A DNA stretch of 64,000 nucleotides from Pseudomonas sp. NBRC 111124 (GCF_001320245.1 NZ_BCBA01000027.1:165817-229816), one strand, 5' to 3'. Positions 30,878 through 41,922 are shown, counted from the first letter of the stretch. Notes: generated by a model not told the origin, from the letters alone. Numbers and translations are program-made.

Positions 30878-30891
30878 ATGACTGAGATCAA

Positions 30892-31482
30892 TCAGGCAAA
30901 CAACTCACCCTGAATCCGCTCCAGCAGCTTCTGGATCTCTTCCAGCCGCTGCGCTGGCGAGTCGATCGCCAGCAGATCCAGCTTGTCCTCTTCCATGAAC
31001 GGCAACAGGTATGCCAGCTGGTTGGCCAGCGCCTGGCGCCCGTCGACATCCCGCGGCATGTCCAGTGCCTCGACCATCGGGTGCTCGCCCAGCGCCACCA
31101 GCAGCGCCAGCAAATCATCATCCTGCTCTGCCAGAGGACTGTCCGGCTGCTCCGCCAGCCAATGCACCTCGCCCACCAGTAACTGGTCCTTCTGGACTTC
31201 GGTCTGGCTCAGCTCGAAGCGCCGGACACCTTCCACCCGAATGCCCAGCAAGCCGTTGTCCTGCTGGACGAAGTCACGAATCATCGCCTCGCAGCCGATC
31301 GATGCCACTACCGGTGGCGCCTTGCCGACCTGCTCGCCTTCGACGATGCACACCACGCCAAAGCCGGTACCCTGTTTCATGCAGCGGCCAATCATGTCCA
31401 GGTAGCGCGCCTCGAAGATCTGCAAATCGAGCAGGCAACCAGGAAACAACACGGTATTGAGGGGAAACAGCGGTAGCGTCAT
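30892..31482 (-). CDS. LON N-terminal-domain protein
   Basis: 196 residues from the ATG at 31482 behind GAGGAG (a GTG lies one codon upstream). The sequence LPLFPLNTVLFPGCLLDLQIFEARYL is the LON substrate-binding (PUA-like) domain, and no AAA+ ATPase or Ser-Lys protease part follows. Such stand-alone LON-domain proteins are common in proteobacteria and may act as adaptors; substrate unknown. Confidence 0.88.
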   Translation of the reverse strand: MTLPLFPLNTVLFPGCLLDLQIFEARYLDMIGRCMKQGTGFGVVCIVEGEQVGKAPPVVASIGCEAMIRDFVQQDNGLLGIRVEGVRRFELSQTEVQKDQLLVGEVHWLAEQPDSPLAEQDDDLLALLVALGEHPMVEALDMPRDVDGRQALANQLAYLLPFMEEDKLDLLAIDSPAQRLEEIQKLLERIQGELFA

Positions 31483-31491
31483 CACAACTCC

Positions 31492-32208
31492 TCAAGCCAC
31501 CAGGCTGACCGCCAACGGCAGGAACACCGCCGTGGCCACCCCCATCAGGCTCATCGCCAGCGCGGCAAAGGCGCCGCATTCGTCACTTTCCTGCAAGGCC
31601 ACCGAGGTGCCCACGGCATGTGCCGTTACCCCCAGCGACATACCACGCGCCTCGGGGCTATGTACACCCAACCGGGTCAACAGCGCCGGGCCGAAGATCG
31701 CTCCGATCACCCCGGTAATCAAGACGAACACGGCCGCCAACGCCGCCACACCACCAATCTGTTCGGCCACCAGCATGGCGATCGGCGAAGTGACAGATTT
31801 GGGCGCCATGGTCATCAGGATCATGTGCTCGGCACCGAACCACCAGCCCAGCAGCAGGCAGCAGACCGTAGCGAACAGCCCTCCGACTACCAGCGTAGTA
31901 AATGTCGGCCAGAACAGCTGCCGGATACGCCGCAGGTTGAGGTAGAGCGGCACCGCCAGGGCCACGGTGGCGGGGCCGAGAAGGATGTTCATGATCTCGG
32001 TGCTCTTGCGGTATTCGACGTAGCTGATGCCGCACGTCAGCAGTACGCCGATCACCAGCAGCATCGACACCAGCACCGGTTGCAGGAAAATCCAGCGGGT
32101 CTTCTCATAGGCTGCCAGCACGATCTGGTACGCGCCCAGGGTGATGCCGATGCCGAACAAGGGATGGTGGATGACGGCATCGAGCGCGCCTTGCCAGTCA
32201 ACCATCAT
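31492..32208 (-). CDS. lrgB: LrgB family membrane protein
   Basis: 238 residues with six to seven hydrophobic helices and the LrgB marks LGPATVALAVPLY and MTMAPKSVTSPIAM. In Staphylococcus LrgAB works with CidAB in controlled lysis and pyruvate transport; in plants the homologue transports glycolate. Its ATG overlaps the lrgA stop (ATGATGA), so the pair is coupled. The role in Pseudomonas is not established. Confidence 0.9.
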   Translation of the reverse strand: MMVDWQGALDAVIHHPLFGIGITLGAYQIVLAAYEKTRWIFLQPVLVSMLLVIGVLLTCGISYVEYRKSTEIMNILLGPATVALAVPLYLNLRRIRQLFWPTFTTLVVGGLFATVCCLLLGWWFGAEHMILMTMAPKSVTSPIAMLVAEQIGGVAALAAVFVLITGVIGAIFGPALLTRLGVHSPEARGMSLGVTAHAVGTSVALQESDECGAFAALAMSLMGVATAVFLPLAVSLVA

Positions 32209-32570
32209 GGCTGCTCCTCGCGCTTGCCGTGCTGGCGGTTGATGAGCTTCTGCATCAGCAAACCGACGAACACCAGGGTCACCAGGCAGGAAATCAGCAA
32301 GGCGCCAGCAATCGCCCAGAAATCTGCGGCAATGTCCTTGGCGTAGACCATCACGCCCACCGCCGGTGGCACCAGCAGCAGTGGCAGGTAACGCAGCAAG
32401 CTACCGGCTGCCTCGTTCAGGGGCTTGCCGACCTCGCCACGGGCCATGAGGAAGAACAGCAGCAGCAACAGGCCGATGATCGGCCCCGGGAGAATCGGCA
32501 CGCACAAGTGATTGAGCGCTGTACCCAGCAGCTGAAACAGCACCAGCCAGGTCAAACCACGCAACAGCAT
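32205..32570 (-). CDS. lrgA: CidA/LrgA family holin-like protein
   Basis: 121 residues with four membrane helices. LGTALNHLCVPILPGPIIGLLLLL and LLLVPPAVGVMVY are the family signature of CidA/LrgA. It forms a two-gene operon with lrgB and diverges from the hydratase gene at 32714. Confidence 0.9.
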   Translation of the reverse strand: MLLRGLTWLVLFQLLGTALNHLCVPILPGPIIGLLLLLFFLMARGEVGKPLNEAAGSLLRYLPLLLVPPAVGVMVYAKDIAADFWAIAGALLISCLVTLVFVGLLMQKLINRQHGKREEQP

Positions 32571-32713
32571 AAGGATCTCCTTCAGGCATGCCGGCCATTA
32601 TAAACACGCGCGACCTATAAGCCGATATTCGCCGAAAAGCGGGCATCTTGACTGAAACGGTTCGCCGTGCTGATCTTGTACGCTCGCACCAGATGACAAT
32701 CTTGGAGAGTCGC

Positions 32714-33169
32714 ATGCCCCATGTACCGGTTAACGAGCTGTCGCAGTACGTTGGAAAGGAGCTGGGACGCTCCGACTGGCTAAAGATCGACCAGCAGCGC
32801 ATCAACCTGTTCGCCGAAGCCACCGGCGATTTCCAATTCATCCATGTCGACCCGGAAAAGGCGGCGCAGACCCCGTTCGGCACCACCATTGCCCACGGCT
32901 TCCTGACCTTGTCGCTGATCCCCATGCTGATGCTGGATATCCTGGTGCTGCCTGAGGGCGTGAAGATGGTGGTCAATTACGGGCTGGACAGCGTGCGCTT
33001 CATTCAGCCGGTGAAGGTCGACAGCCAGGTGCGGCTGAAGGTCGACCTGAGTGAAGTGACCGAGAAGAAACCGGGGCAATGGCTGCTCAAGGCCACCGTT
33101 ACTATGGAGATCGAAGGCGAAGAAAAACCGGCCTACATCGCCGAACCCCTCTCGCTCTGTTTCGTCTGA
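32714..33169 (+). CDS. phaJ4: MaoC-type (R)-specific enoyl-CoA hydratase, PhaJ4-like
   Basis: 151 residues from the ATG at 32714 (TTGGAGAG upstream). It has a hotdog fold with the hydratase-2 motif FAEATGDFQFIHVDPEKAA, holding the catalytic Asp and His, then PFGTTIAHGFLTLSLIP. PhaJ enzymes convert trans-enoyl-CoA from beta-oxidation to (R)-3-hydroxyacyl-CoA, a precursor for medium-chain polyhydroxyalkanoate. The PhaJ4 name is from remembered similarity and from the gene position matching P. aeruginosa. An in-frame ATG at 32693 is possible. Confidence 0.85.
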   Translation: MPHVPVNELSQYVGKELGRSDWLKIDQQRINLFAEATGDFQFIHVDPEKAAQTPFGTTIAHGFLTLSLIPMLMLDILVLPEGVKMVVNYGLDSVRFIQPVKVDSQVRLKVDLSEVTEKKPGQWLLKATVTMEIEGEEKPAYIAEPLSLCFV

Positions 33170-33175
33170 CCATCC

Positions 33176-33207
33176 CGCCTCTTCGCGGGCCAGCCTGCGA
33201 AGAGGCG
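33176..33207. repeat. short REP-derived hairpin
   Basis: CGCCTCTTCGC (33176-33186) pairs with GCGAAGAGGCG (33197-33207) across 10 nt. It looks like a shortened REP pair and follows the hydratase stop codon by 6 nt. Confidence 0.65.
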
Positions 33208-33289
33208 CACACCGATTTCGATTGGATCACAGATACCTCCGCCCCACATTCTGCGGCATACTCGGCAGACTTTTTGCCCGGATTCCGCC

Positions 33290-35023
33290 ATGCGTCCACT
33301 GCTCCCCCTCGCGCTGACCCTGATGCTCGCTGCCTGTGGCGATGGTGAGTCGTTGTCCCCGCCCGATGCGCGCCTGCCCGATGGCGGGCGTTACCGGGGC
33401 CAGGTGGTCGATGGGCTGCTGCAGGGCGAGGGGCGCATCGACTACCCCAACGGCAGCTGGTACGCGGGCGACTTCAAGGACGGCCAGTGGCATGGCCAGG
33501 GTGAATGGCATGGCAGCAATGGCGAGGTTTACCGTGGGCAGTTCGACAAAGGCCTGTTCCATGGCCTGGGCGACCTGACCACCCCGGGCAGCCACTACGC
33601 CGGCACCTTCAGCCACGGCCGGCGTGACGGCGAAGGCAGCCTCAAGCAGGCCGACCAGAGCTACCGCGGCCAATTCAAGGACGACCAGTATGACGGCGCA
33701 GGCGAACTCGAGATGGCCGACGGCAGCCGTTACCAGGGCCTGTTTGCCAAGGGCAAGCCAAACGGCGCGGGTGTGCGTAGCGATGCCAGCGGCAACCAGT
33801 TCAGCGGTCGCTTCGTCGATGGCCAGTTGCAAGGCAGCGGCACCTACGAGAGCGTCGATGGCGAGCAATACATCGGTGAATTCAAGGACAACCGCCTGGA
33901 AGGCCGTGGCCGCTATGAAAATGCCGACGGCGACGTGTGGATCGGCAACTTCAAGGATGGCTCGCTGATCGGCGAAGGCGAATTGCTCGGCAGCGACGGC
34001 AGCCACTACAAAGGTACATTCGTCGATTGGCGCCTGTCTGGCCAAGGCACCCTGCAATTGCCTGATGGCAGCAACTACGTAGGCGGTTTCGACAGCGATG
34101 CCTACCAGGGCCACGGCAAGCTCACCCTGGCCAGCGGCCAAGTCGAAAGCGGCTTCTGGGCCAACGGCGTGCGCGTGCGTGACCAGAAGGGCAAGCTACT
34201 GCCCGACCCGCTGGACCTGGCCCTGCTCAACCAGGGCCGCCTGCTCGACGAAGCCTTGGCCCGGGTACCGCGCTCGGCGCCGCCTGTCCAGCTGTACAGC
34301 CTGGTCCTGGCCGGCGATGGCCAGCAGAGCGTGTTCCTGCGCGAGGCCGACTATGTCAGCAACCTGCTCAAGGTGCGTTTCGGTGCTCGTGGCCAAATCA
34401 CCCTGGTCAACCACCGCGACCAAATGACCACCCGCCCCATGGCAACCCGCGAGAACCTCACCCGCGCCGCCCGCACCCTGGCCGAACGCAGCGGCCCGGA
34501 AGATCTGATCTTCATTTACCTGACCAGCCACGGCAGCCAGGACCACCAGTTGGTGCTGGACCAGCCGCGCCTGCAACTGGCCGACCTGTCCGCCGACGAA
34601 CTGGCCAGCGCCCTGGCTCCGCTCAAGGACCGCGACAAGATCATTGTCATCTCCGCCTGCTATTCAGGTGGCTACATCGCCCCGCTCAAGGATGACCGCA
34701 CGGTGATCATGACCGCGGCACGTGCAGACCGGGTGTCGTTCGGTTGTTCGGAAGAAGCTGACTTCACCTACTTCGGCGACGCCCTGTTCGCCGAAGCCCT
34801 GAACCAGACCGACGACCTGAAACAAGCGTTTGAACTGGCGCGTACCAGTGTTGCCGAAAGAGAACAAAGGGAAGGCTTCGAGGCCTCTGAACCGCAATTC
34901 TGGGCGCCGCCCGCAGTACTGGCACACTGGCAGCAACTGCGTAAGCACCAGGCCGAAGAAGCCTTGCGTAATGCGGCACAGGCCAAGGCGGAGGAACAGG
35001 CAAAATCGCCTGCCAGCCGCTAA
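33290..35023 (+). CDS. lipoprotein with MORN repeats and C13 caspase-like peptidase domain
   Basis: 577 residues. The signal ends LMLAAC (Cys16), so it is a lipoprotein. Residues about 33-290 hold eleven MORN-like repeats of about 23 residues (for example YAGDFKDGQWHGQGEWH). Residues about 310-540 form a C13 (legumain/caspase-like) peptidase domain: the catalytic His414 lies in YLTSHGSQD and Cys457 in VISACYSGGYIAPL. A basic, alanine-rich helix ends the protein. MORN repeats bind lipids or proteins in eukaryotes; a surface or periplasmic protease sensing envelope material is possible. A homologue occupies the same place in P. aeruginosa, function unknown. Confidence 0.88.
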   Translation: MRPLLPLALTLMLAACGDGESLSPPDARLPDGGRYRGQVVDGLLQGEGRIDYPNGSWYAGDFKDGQWHGQGEWHGSNGEVYRGQFDKGLFHGLGDLTTPGSHYAGTFSHGRRDGEGSLKQADQSYRGQFKDDQYDGAGELEMADGSRYQGLFAKGKPNGAGVRSDASGNQFSGRFVDGQLQGSGTYESVDGEQYIGEFKDNRLEGRGRYENADGDVWIGNFKDGSLIGEGELLGSDGSHYKGTFVDWRLSGQGTLQLPDGSNYVGGFDSDAYQGHGKLTLASGQVESGFWANGVRVRDQKGKLLPDPLDLALLNQGRLLDEALARVPRSAPPVQLYSLVLAGDGQQSVFLREADYVSNLLKVRFGARGQITLVNHRDQMTTRPMATRENLTRAARTLAERSGPEDLIFIYLTSHGSQDHQLVLDQPRLQLADLSADELASALAPLKDRDKIIVISACYSGGYIAPLKDDRTVIMTAARADRVSFGCSEEADFTYFGDALFAEALNQTDDLKQAFELARTSVAEREQREGFEASEPQFWAPPAVLAHWQQLRKHQAEEALRNAAQAKAEEQAKSPASR

Positions 35024-35050
35024 GCTTATGTGTAACAAGGGAGAGACATC

Positions 35051-35692
35051 ATGTATTTGACGCCTCAGCATGTCCTGCTTGCCGGTGCTACCGGCCTTAC
35101 CGGTGAGCACCTGCTCGACCGCCTGCTCAACGAACCCACCATCAGTCGCGTGCTGGCACCGACGCGCCGGCCACTGGCCGAGCACCCTCACCTGGAAAAC
35201 CCGGTGGGCGACCCGGCAGTGTTTCTCCCGCAACTGGCCGGTCGCGTCGATATCGCCTATTGCTGCCTGGGCACCACCCTCAAGCAGGCGGGCTCGGAGC
35301 AAGCATTCCGTGCCGTGGACCTGGACATGGTCGTGGCCTTCAGCAAACGCGCACGGGAAATGGGTGCGCGCCATCTGCTAGTGGTCAGCGCCCTGGGTGC
35401 CGACCCCAACTCGTCGATCTTCTACAACCGGGTCAAGGGCGAGATGGAAGAAGCGCTCAAAGCTCAGGACTGGCCACAACTGACCATCGTGCGGCCGTCG
35501 CTGTTGATCGGAGAGCGGGTAGAACCACGCTTGGGCGAGAAACTGGCGATGCCGTTTTCGAAGTTGATACCCGGTAAATATCGGGGGATTGAGGCCTGCA
35601 CCCTGGCCCGGGCCTTGTGGCGCTTGGCGCTGGAAGAAGAGGACGGAATCCGGATTATCGAGTCCGATGAGCTGCGTAAGCTCGGCAAGTAA
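35051..35692 (+). CDS. NAD(P)-binding oxidoreductase (HTATIP2-like)
   Basis: 213 residues with an N-terminal Rossmann motif [14 protein letters not shown], the middle block VVSALGAD and the short-chain dehydrogenase-like [10 protein letters not shown] (Tyr and Lys spaced by three). This atypical SDR group includes eukaryotic HTATIP2/TIP30 and bacterial electron-transfer chaperone-like proteins. The substrate is unknown. It has GGGAGAG seven bases upstream of the ATG and follows the MORN gene by 27 nt, so it may be co-expressed. Confidence 0.85.
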   Translation: MYLTPQHVLLAGATGLTGEHLLDRLLNEPTISRVLAPTRRPLAEHPHLENPVGDPAVFLPQLAGRVDIAYCCLGTTLKQAGSEQAFRAVDLDMVVAFSKRAREMGARHLLVVSALGADPNSSIFYNRVKGEMEEALKAQDWPQLTIVRPSLLIGERVEPRLGEKLAMPFSKLIPGKYRGIEACTLARALWRLALEEEDGIRIIESDELRKLGK

Positions 35693-35698
35693 TAACCT

Positions 35699-35986
35699 CT
35701 ACAGGCCACCGGTAGCCTGAAACCCTATGCCTGCCGCGGTCAGCAATGAGAGCGGCAGGAACAGCGTATCCAAAAGCATGCTGCCCGGCAGGTCCAGGTG
35801 TGGATAAGCCGGCGCCTCGGCCCCGAAGCGGTCCTTGGGGCAGCACCCACCATTGATCACATACATGTCCAGCCGGGTCCCGGCATACACCACTGGCGCG
35901 CCAGGCTTGTTGGCATCCAGCGTGCGCACCGTGGCGCAGCCGCCAAGCAGGCTTGCCGCCAGCAAGCCGGCCAGCAAACGGCTCAA
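35699..35986 (-). CDS. YceK/YidQ-type small lipoprotein (DUF1375)
   Basis: 95 residues with a lipoprotein signal ending LLGGC (Cys17), then a short domain with [19 protein letters not shown] and [20 protein letters not shown], which matches DUF1375. The start is TTG at 35986, overlapping the ubiX stop as TTGA, which suggests translational coupling; the only nearby ATG (35990) is out of frame. The function of this family is unknown; it is presumed outer membrane. Confidence 0.8.
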   Translation of the reverse strand: MSRLLAGLLAASLLGGCATVRTLDANKPGAPVVYAGTRLDMYVINGGCCPKDRFGAEAPAYPHLDLPGSMLLDTLFLPLSLLTAAGIGFQATGGL

Positions 35987-36612
35987 TCATCCGCCCCGAA
36001 ATGATGCTCACCCCAGCGCGGCAACATGTCCTGCGGAATGTTCAGCAGGTTGAGAATGCGTGCCACGACGAAGTCGACCAGGTCATCAATGGTCTGCGGC
36101 TGGTGATAGAACCCCGGCGCCGCAGGCAGGATCACCGCGCCCATCTGCGACAGCTTGAGCATGTTCTCCAGGTGAATGGTCGAGAATGGCGCCTCACGGG
36201 GCACCAGGATCAGCTGCCGACGCTCCTTGAGGGTAACATCGGCGGCACGCTCGATCAGGTTGTTGCAGGCACCGGTGGCAATAGCTGACAAGGTACCGGT
36301 AGAGCACGGCACCACCACCATCGCCGCTGGCGCGCCAGAGCCCGAAGCCACCGGCGACATCCAGTCTTCCTTGCCGTATACGCGGATCTGCCCGTCGGCA
36401 GCACCGGTGTATTCGGTCAGAAACGCCTGCATGGCCTGCGGCTTGGCTGGCAGCACCACGTCGGTCTCGGTGGCCATCACCAGCTGCGCGGCCTTGGAGA
36501 TGAGGAAGTGAACTTCACGGTCCTCGCGCACCAGGCAATCGAGCAGGCGCAGGCCATACTGCGCCCCGGAGGCGCCGGTCATGGCCAGGGTGATACGCTC
36601 CGGTCCGCTCAC
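35983..36612 (-). CDS. ubiX: flavin prenyltransferase UbiX
   Basis: 209 residues beginning with a GTG at 36612 that overlaps the mpl stop (GTGA). [17 protein letters not shown] binds [17 protein letters not shown] and [14 protein letters not shown] are family blocks. UbiX prenylates FMN to the cofactor used by UbiD decarboxylases in ubiquinone synthesis. The longer frame to 36783 runs inside mpl. Gene order mpl-ubiX is conserved in pseudomonads. Confidence 0.94.
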   Translation of the reverse strand: MSGPERITLAMTGASGAQYGLRLLDCLVREDREVHFLISKAAQLVMATETDVVLPAKPQAMQAFLTEYTGAADGQIRVYGKEDWMSPVASGSGAPAAMVVVPCSTGTLSAIATGACNNLIERAADVTLKERRQLILVPREAPFSTIHLENMLKLSQMGAVILPAAPGFYHQPQTIDDLVDFVVARILNLLNIPQDMLPRWGEHHFGADD

Positions 36613-37958
36613 TTCAAGGCCTCGGCCAGTTTGCCGTGCAGCCCACCGAAGCCGCCGTTGCTCATGATCACAATATGGGTGCCTGGGCGCGCCTGGCCCT
36701 TGACCCGCTCGATGATCGCATCGAGGCTGTCGGCAACCACGCTTGGCACCTTGCATTGCGCCGCAGTGGCAGCCAGGTCCCAACCCAGGTTGGCGGGCGC
36801 GTACCAGATCACCTGGTCGGCGTCGTTGACGCTTTCCGGCAAGCCGTCACGGTGGGCACCGAGCTTCATGGAATTGGAGCGCGGCTCGATGATGGCGATG
36901 ACCGGGGCTTCGCCGACACGCTTGCGCAGGCCGTCGAGGGTGGTGGCGATGGCGGTCGGGTGGTGGGCGAAATCGTCGTAGATGGTCACGCCCTGAACTT
37001 CAGCGACCTTCTCCATGCGCCGTTTGACGCTCTTGAACGCGCTCAGACCGTCGATACCCATGGCCGGCACCACGCCCACATGACGGGCAGCGGCCAGCGT
37101 GGCGAGTGCGTTGGCGACGTTGTGCTGGCCGGTCAGGGCCCAGTCCACCACACCCTGCACTTCACCTTCGAACAACACCTCGAAACGCGAACCGTCGGCG
37201 CTGAGCAGACGTGCCTGCCACTGGCCACCTTCGCCGGTGGTCTGTACGGGGGTCCAGCAGCCCATGCCGATCACGCGCTCCAGCGCTTGCTCGCGGGTCG
37301 GATGAATGACCAGGCCCTCGCTTGGAATGGTCCGCACCAGATGGTGGAATTGCCGCTCGATAGATGCCAGATCAGGGAAGATGTCTGCGTGATCGAACTC
37401 AAGATTATTGAGGATCGCGGTGCGCGGGTGGTAATGCACAAACTTCGAACGCTTGTCGAAGAAGGCGCTGTCATATTCGTCGGCCTCGACCACGAAGAAC
37501 GGCGTGCCGCCCAGGCGCGCCGACACCGAGAAGTTCTGCGGCACGCCGCCGATCAGGAAGCCCGGGCTCATACCAGCGTGCTCCAGCACCCAGGCCAGCA
37601 TGCTGCTGGTGGTGGTCTTGCCGTGGGTACCCGCGACGGCCAGCACCCAGCGGCCCTGCAACACATGGTCGGCCAGCCACTGCGGGCCGGACACATAAGG
37701 CAGGCCCTTGTTCAGCACGTACTCCACTGCCGGGTTGCCGCGCGACATGGCATTGCCGATGACCACCAGGTCCGGTGCAGGGTCCAGCTGAGCCGGGTCG
37801 TAGCCTTGGGTCAGCTCGATGCCCTGGGCTTCGAGCTGGGTGCTCATGGGTGGGTAGACGTTGGCGTCGGAGCCGGTGACACGGTGGCCGAGTTCTTTGG
37901 CCAGCACGGCCAGCGAACCCATGAAAGTGCCGCAAATACCGAGAATATGAATATGCAT
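36609..37958 (-). CDS. mpl: UDP-MurNAc : L-alanyl-gamma-D-glutamyl-meso-DAP ligase
   Basis: 449 residues from the ATG at 37958 ([25 protein letters not shown] upstream). Mur ligase features: N-terminal Rossmann-like domain, ATP loop [14 protein letters not shown] near residue 110 and the conserved [11 protein letters not shown] block. Mpl reuses the cell-wall tripeptide in murein recycling, complementing ldcA at 16.2 kb. The upstream frame to 38012 is not conserved. Confidence 0.95.
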   Translation of the reverse strand: MHIHILGICGTFMGSLAVLAKELGHRVTGSDANVYPPMSTQLEAQGIELTQGYDPAQLDPAPDLVVIGNAMSRGNPAVEYVLNKGLPYVSGPQWLADHVLQGRWVLAVAGTHGKTTTSSMLAWVLEHAGMSPGFLIGGVPQNFSVSARLGGTPFFVVEADEYDSAFFDKRSKFVHYHPRTAILNNLEFDHADIFPDLASIERQFHHLVRTIPSEGLVIHPTREQALERVIGMGCWTPVQTTGEGGQWQARLLSADGSRFEVLFEGEVQGVVDWALTGQHNVANALATLAAARHVGVVPAMGIDGLSAFKSVKRRMEKVAEVQGVTIYDDFAHHPTAIATTLDGLRKRVGEAPVIAIIEPRSNSMKLGAHRDGLPESVNDADQVIWYAPANLGWDLAATAAQCKVPSVVADSLDAIIERVKGQARPGTHIVIMSNGGFGGLHGKLAEALK

Positions 37959-38024
37959 GGTCAACCTCGCAAAACTTCGAGGCAGGGTAGCCCAGGGCGC
38001 GGGAAATCGCACCCGGTGTTTTGC

Positions 38025-40022
38025 TCAGACGCCCCTGGCGATACCGTGTTTGCGCAGTTTTCGATACAAGGTATTGCGGCTGATGCCCAAGTGCTCGGCG
38101 ACCCGGGTCAGGTGCCAGTGTTTTGCCTCCAGGATATCCATCAGTGCCTGGCGCTCAGCGCTCTGCAATACGTCGGCCCCCACCAAGAATTCAGCCTCGA
38201 CACCGGACCTGTGGGAGCGGGCATGCCCGCGTAGAGGCCCGACCTGGCAATCCAAGGCGAGGGCGTTGCCCTCGTTCGCGGGCATGCCCGCTCCCACAGA
38301 GGGCGCGTATGTCCTGATGATGGTGGGAAGGTCCAGAAACCGGATGATGGAGCCCTCACACAGCGCGACCAGTGTCCGCAGCACATTGCGCATCTGCCGC
38401 ACGTTCCCAGGCCAGGCAAAGCTCAGCAGCGCCTGCCGTGCCTCGGGCGCCAAATGTACAACCTGCCCCTGCGCCTCCTGGCGCAACAGTAAGTCCAGCA
38501 ACGCCTCCTTGTCACTTCGCTCGCGCAGTGCTGGCAGCGCCACTTCCAAGCCATTTAACCGGTAGTACAAGTCTTCGCGGAAACTCCCCTGCTCCACCCG
38601 CTCGAGCAAATCACGGTGGGTCGCACTGACGATCCGCACATCCACCGCCTGCGGCTCACCGCCAATCGGCACCACCTGGCGCTCTTCAAGCACCCGCAGC
38701 AGGCGGGTCTGCAACGCCAGTGGCATGTCGCCAATCTCATCCAGCAGCAAGGTACCGCCATCGGCCTGCAACAGCTTGCCGCGCATGCCCTCCTTGCGCG
38801 CACCGGTAAAGCTACCGCCGCGATAGCCGAACAGCTCGCTCTCGATCAGGCTCTCGGGGATCGATGCACAGTTCACCGCCACGAAAGGCTTGCCGCGGCG
38901 CTGGCTGGCCTGGTGCACCGCCTGCGCGAAGGCCTCTTTGCCGCAGCCGGTTTCGCCGCACAGCAATAGCGGTACGTCGCGCTCGAACACGCGCACGGCA
39001 CGCTGGAAGTCGTGTTGCAAAGCCGGGTCCAGCAAGCAGATGCCCGGCTCAGCGGAGGGCCTGAACTGGGGCAGGCTGGCCGGCACCGTCCAGAGCGGCG
39101 TCTGCGCCTGGCCGCGCAGGCTGGCGAACACTTGCCGGCCATCGCGGGTGCGCAACGGCCAGACCGTGCTGCCGCCTGGCGTGGCACGGCTGAACAGCTC
39201 GTCATGGCTGCAGGCGAAGAACATCTCCAGCGGTTTTCCCAGCACACCGCCGCGAATGGTGCCTAGTAGATTCAGCGCACTCTGGTTGGCGGCGCAGATG
39301 CGGCCATCGCCGTCGAACGCCAGCAAACCCTCGCTGAACTGCCCGACCGACTCGGCCTGCACGTGAAAACGCAGCAGCCATTGCTGCTCGAAATGACGCA
39401 GGAAATAACAGCTCTCGATCATCTTCGCCGAGAGGTTGACCAGTGCCATGGTGTGGAACTGGCTCTGGCGCGATACGTCTGGCCGCGCCGACGACACATC
39501 GAGCACCGCCAGTAACTCGCCGTGCGGGTCGAACACCGGGCTCGCCGAGCAGGTCAGCCCGGTATGGCGGCCGCGAAAATGCTCGTTCTGGTGAATGGTC
39601 AGGGCCTGGCGCTCGACCAGGCAGGTGCCGATGCCATTGGTGCCCTCGCGAGCCTCACTCCAGTCCGCCCCCAGCCACAGCCCGGCACGCTCGAAGTTGC
39701 GCCGTTCATTGGGTGCGGTGACACAGTTGAGGATCACCCCGCGGGCATCGGTCAGCAGCACCGCGTGGCCGGCACCGGACAGCTGCTGGTGCAGGCTGTT
39801 CATCTCGTTGTCGGCGATTTTCAGCACCTGGCGCAGGCGCTCGCGGCTCTCCAGCAGGCGGCCGTGCTCGAGCACCACCGGTGCCTCGATCACCGACGGG
39901 TCGAGGTGGTAATCGTCGAGGCAGCGCAGCCACGAGCGGGCAATGGAAGGATCACTGCCAGCTTCACCACGGGCAACGGTATGCACCTGCTGGGCATGGC
40001 GGATGAATGAATGGTTCTGCAT
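38025..40022 (-). CDS. eatR: sigma-54-dependent activator of ethanolamine genes (AcoR/EatR type), with internal REP pair
   Basis: 665 residues. An N-terminal GAF-containing sensory region (about 1-310) is followed by a sigma-54 AAA+ domain (about 330-560) with Walker A GETGCGKE and GSFTGA in place of the usual GAFTGA, and a C-terminal Fis-type helix-turn-helix (VAEHLGISRNTLYRKLRKHG). It is divergent from aldB, whose promoter is of sigma-54 type, so it most likely activates the ethanolamine cluster. Residues about 575-605, in the linker before the DNA-binding domain, are encoded by an inverted REP pair that keeps the frame. The family's usual proteins lack this stretch. Confidence 0.87.
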   Translation of the reverse strand: MQNHSFIRHAQQVHTVARGEAGSDPSIARSWLRCLDDYHLDPSVIEAPVVLEHGRLLESRERLRQVLKIADNEMNSLHQQLSGAGHAVLLTDARGVILNCVTAPNERRNFERAGLWLGADWSEAREGTNGIGTCLVERQALTIHQNEHFRGRHTGLTCSASPVFDPHGELLAVLDVSSARPDVSRQSQFHTMALVNLSAKMIESCYFLRHFEQQWLLRFHVQAESVGQFSEGLLAFDGDGRICAANQSALNLLGTIRGGVLGKPLEMFFACSHDELFSRATPGGSTVWPLRTRDGRQVFASLRGQAQTPLWTVPASLPQFRPSAEPGICLLDPALQHDFQRAVRVFERDVPLLLCGETGCGKEAFAQAVHQASQRRGKPFVAVNCASIPESLIESELFGYRGGSFTGARKEGMRGKLLQADGGTLLLDEIGDMPLALQTRLLRVLEERQVVPIGGEPQAVDVRIVSATHRDLLERVEQGSFREDLYYRLNGLEVALPALRERSDKEALLDLLLRQEAQGQVVHLAPEARQALLSFAWPGNVRQMRNVLRTLVALCEGSIIRFLDLPTIIRTYAPSVGAGMPANEGNALALDCQVGPLRGHARSHRSGVEAEFLVGADVLQSAERQALMDILEAKHWHLTRVAEHLGISRNTLYRKLRKHGIARGV
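38208..38300. repeat. inverted REP pair inside the eatR reading frame
   Basis: Left arm 38208-38231 and right arm 38277-38300 are almost exact reverse complements with core GTGGGAGCGGGCATGCCCGC, separated by 45 nt. All other REPs in the window are intergenic. Here both arms are translated in frame within the linker between the AAA+ and Fis domains. Confidence 0.85.
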
Positions 40023-40102
40023 TTGTTGTTGTTCTCCGCAGATAGAGATTTACCCCAGCATCCTCCACCCGCGCAGCCTTTGCAACGTGCCCGCCGGCAA
40101 CG

Positions 40103-40150
40103 TGTCGCAAACGGTACAAAGTGTCACCCAAGCCGTGCCAACCGTGGCAC
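40103..40150 (+). promoter_or_regulatory. candidate upstream activator sites for aldB
   Basis: The dyad TGTCGCAAACGGTACA (40103-40118) and the perfect palindrome GTGCCA-ACCG-TGGCAC (40135-40150) lie 65-112 bp upstream of the -24/-12 promoter. That is a usual place for binding sites of a sigma-54 activator such as EatR. Site assignment is by symmetry only. Confidence 0.5.
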
Positions 40151-40214
40151 ACAGCGCCCTCGACGGTCACCGTACACTGATCCAAGTCATTGATTCCACA
40201 GGCGTGCGCCACGC

Positions 40215-40230
40215 TGGCCCAACCTTTGCT
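40215..40230 (+). promoter_or_regulatory. sigma-54 (-24/-12) promoter of aldB
   Basis: TGGCCCAACCTTTGCT fits TGGCACG-N4-TTGCW, with GG and GC at the obligatory spacing. It is 48 bp upstream of the aldB ATG and faces away from eatR. Confidence 0.8.
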
Positions 40231-40277
40231 CTACGCTTTTCAACTCCTCAACAAACATAACAGCCAGGAGACACACC

Positions 40278-41798
<1,521 letters not shown>

Positions 41799-41810
41799 GA
41801 CCGCGTCGTG

Positions 41811-41883
41811 CCCTTCGCGGGACAAGCCCGCTCCTACAGGAGATCGCATACCCCTGTAGGAGCGGGCTCGCCCCGCGAAGAGG
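41811..41883. repeat. inverted REP pair downstream of aldB
   Basis: Left arm 41811-41840 and right arm 41853-41883, with core TTCGCGGGACAAGCCCGCTC. It separates aldB from the eat promoter. Confidence 0.85.
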
Positions 41884-41922
41884 CCAGGCCTGCTGCCACA
41901 GAACCCAGAGCCTCAACCGCTC

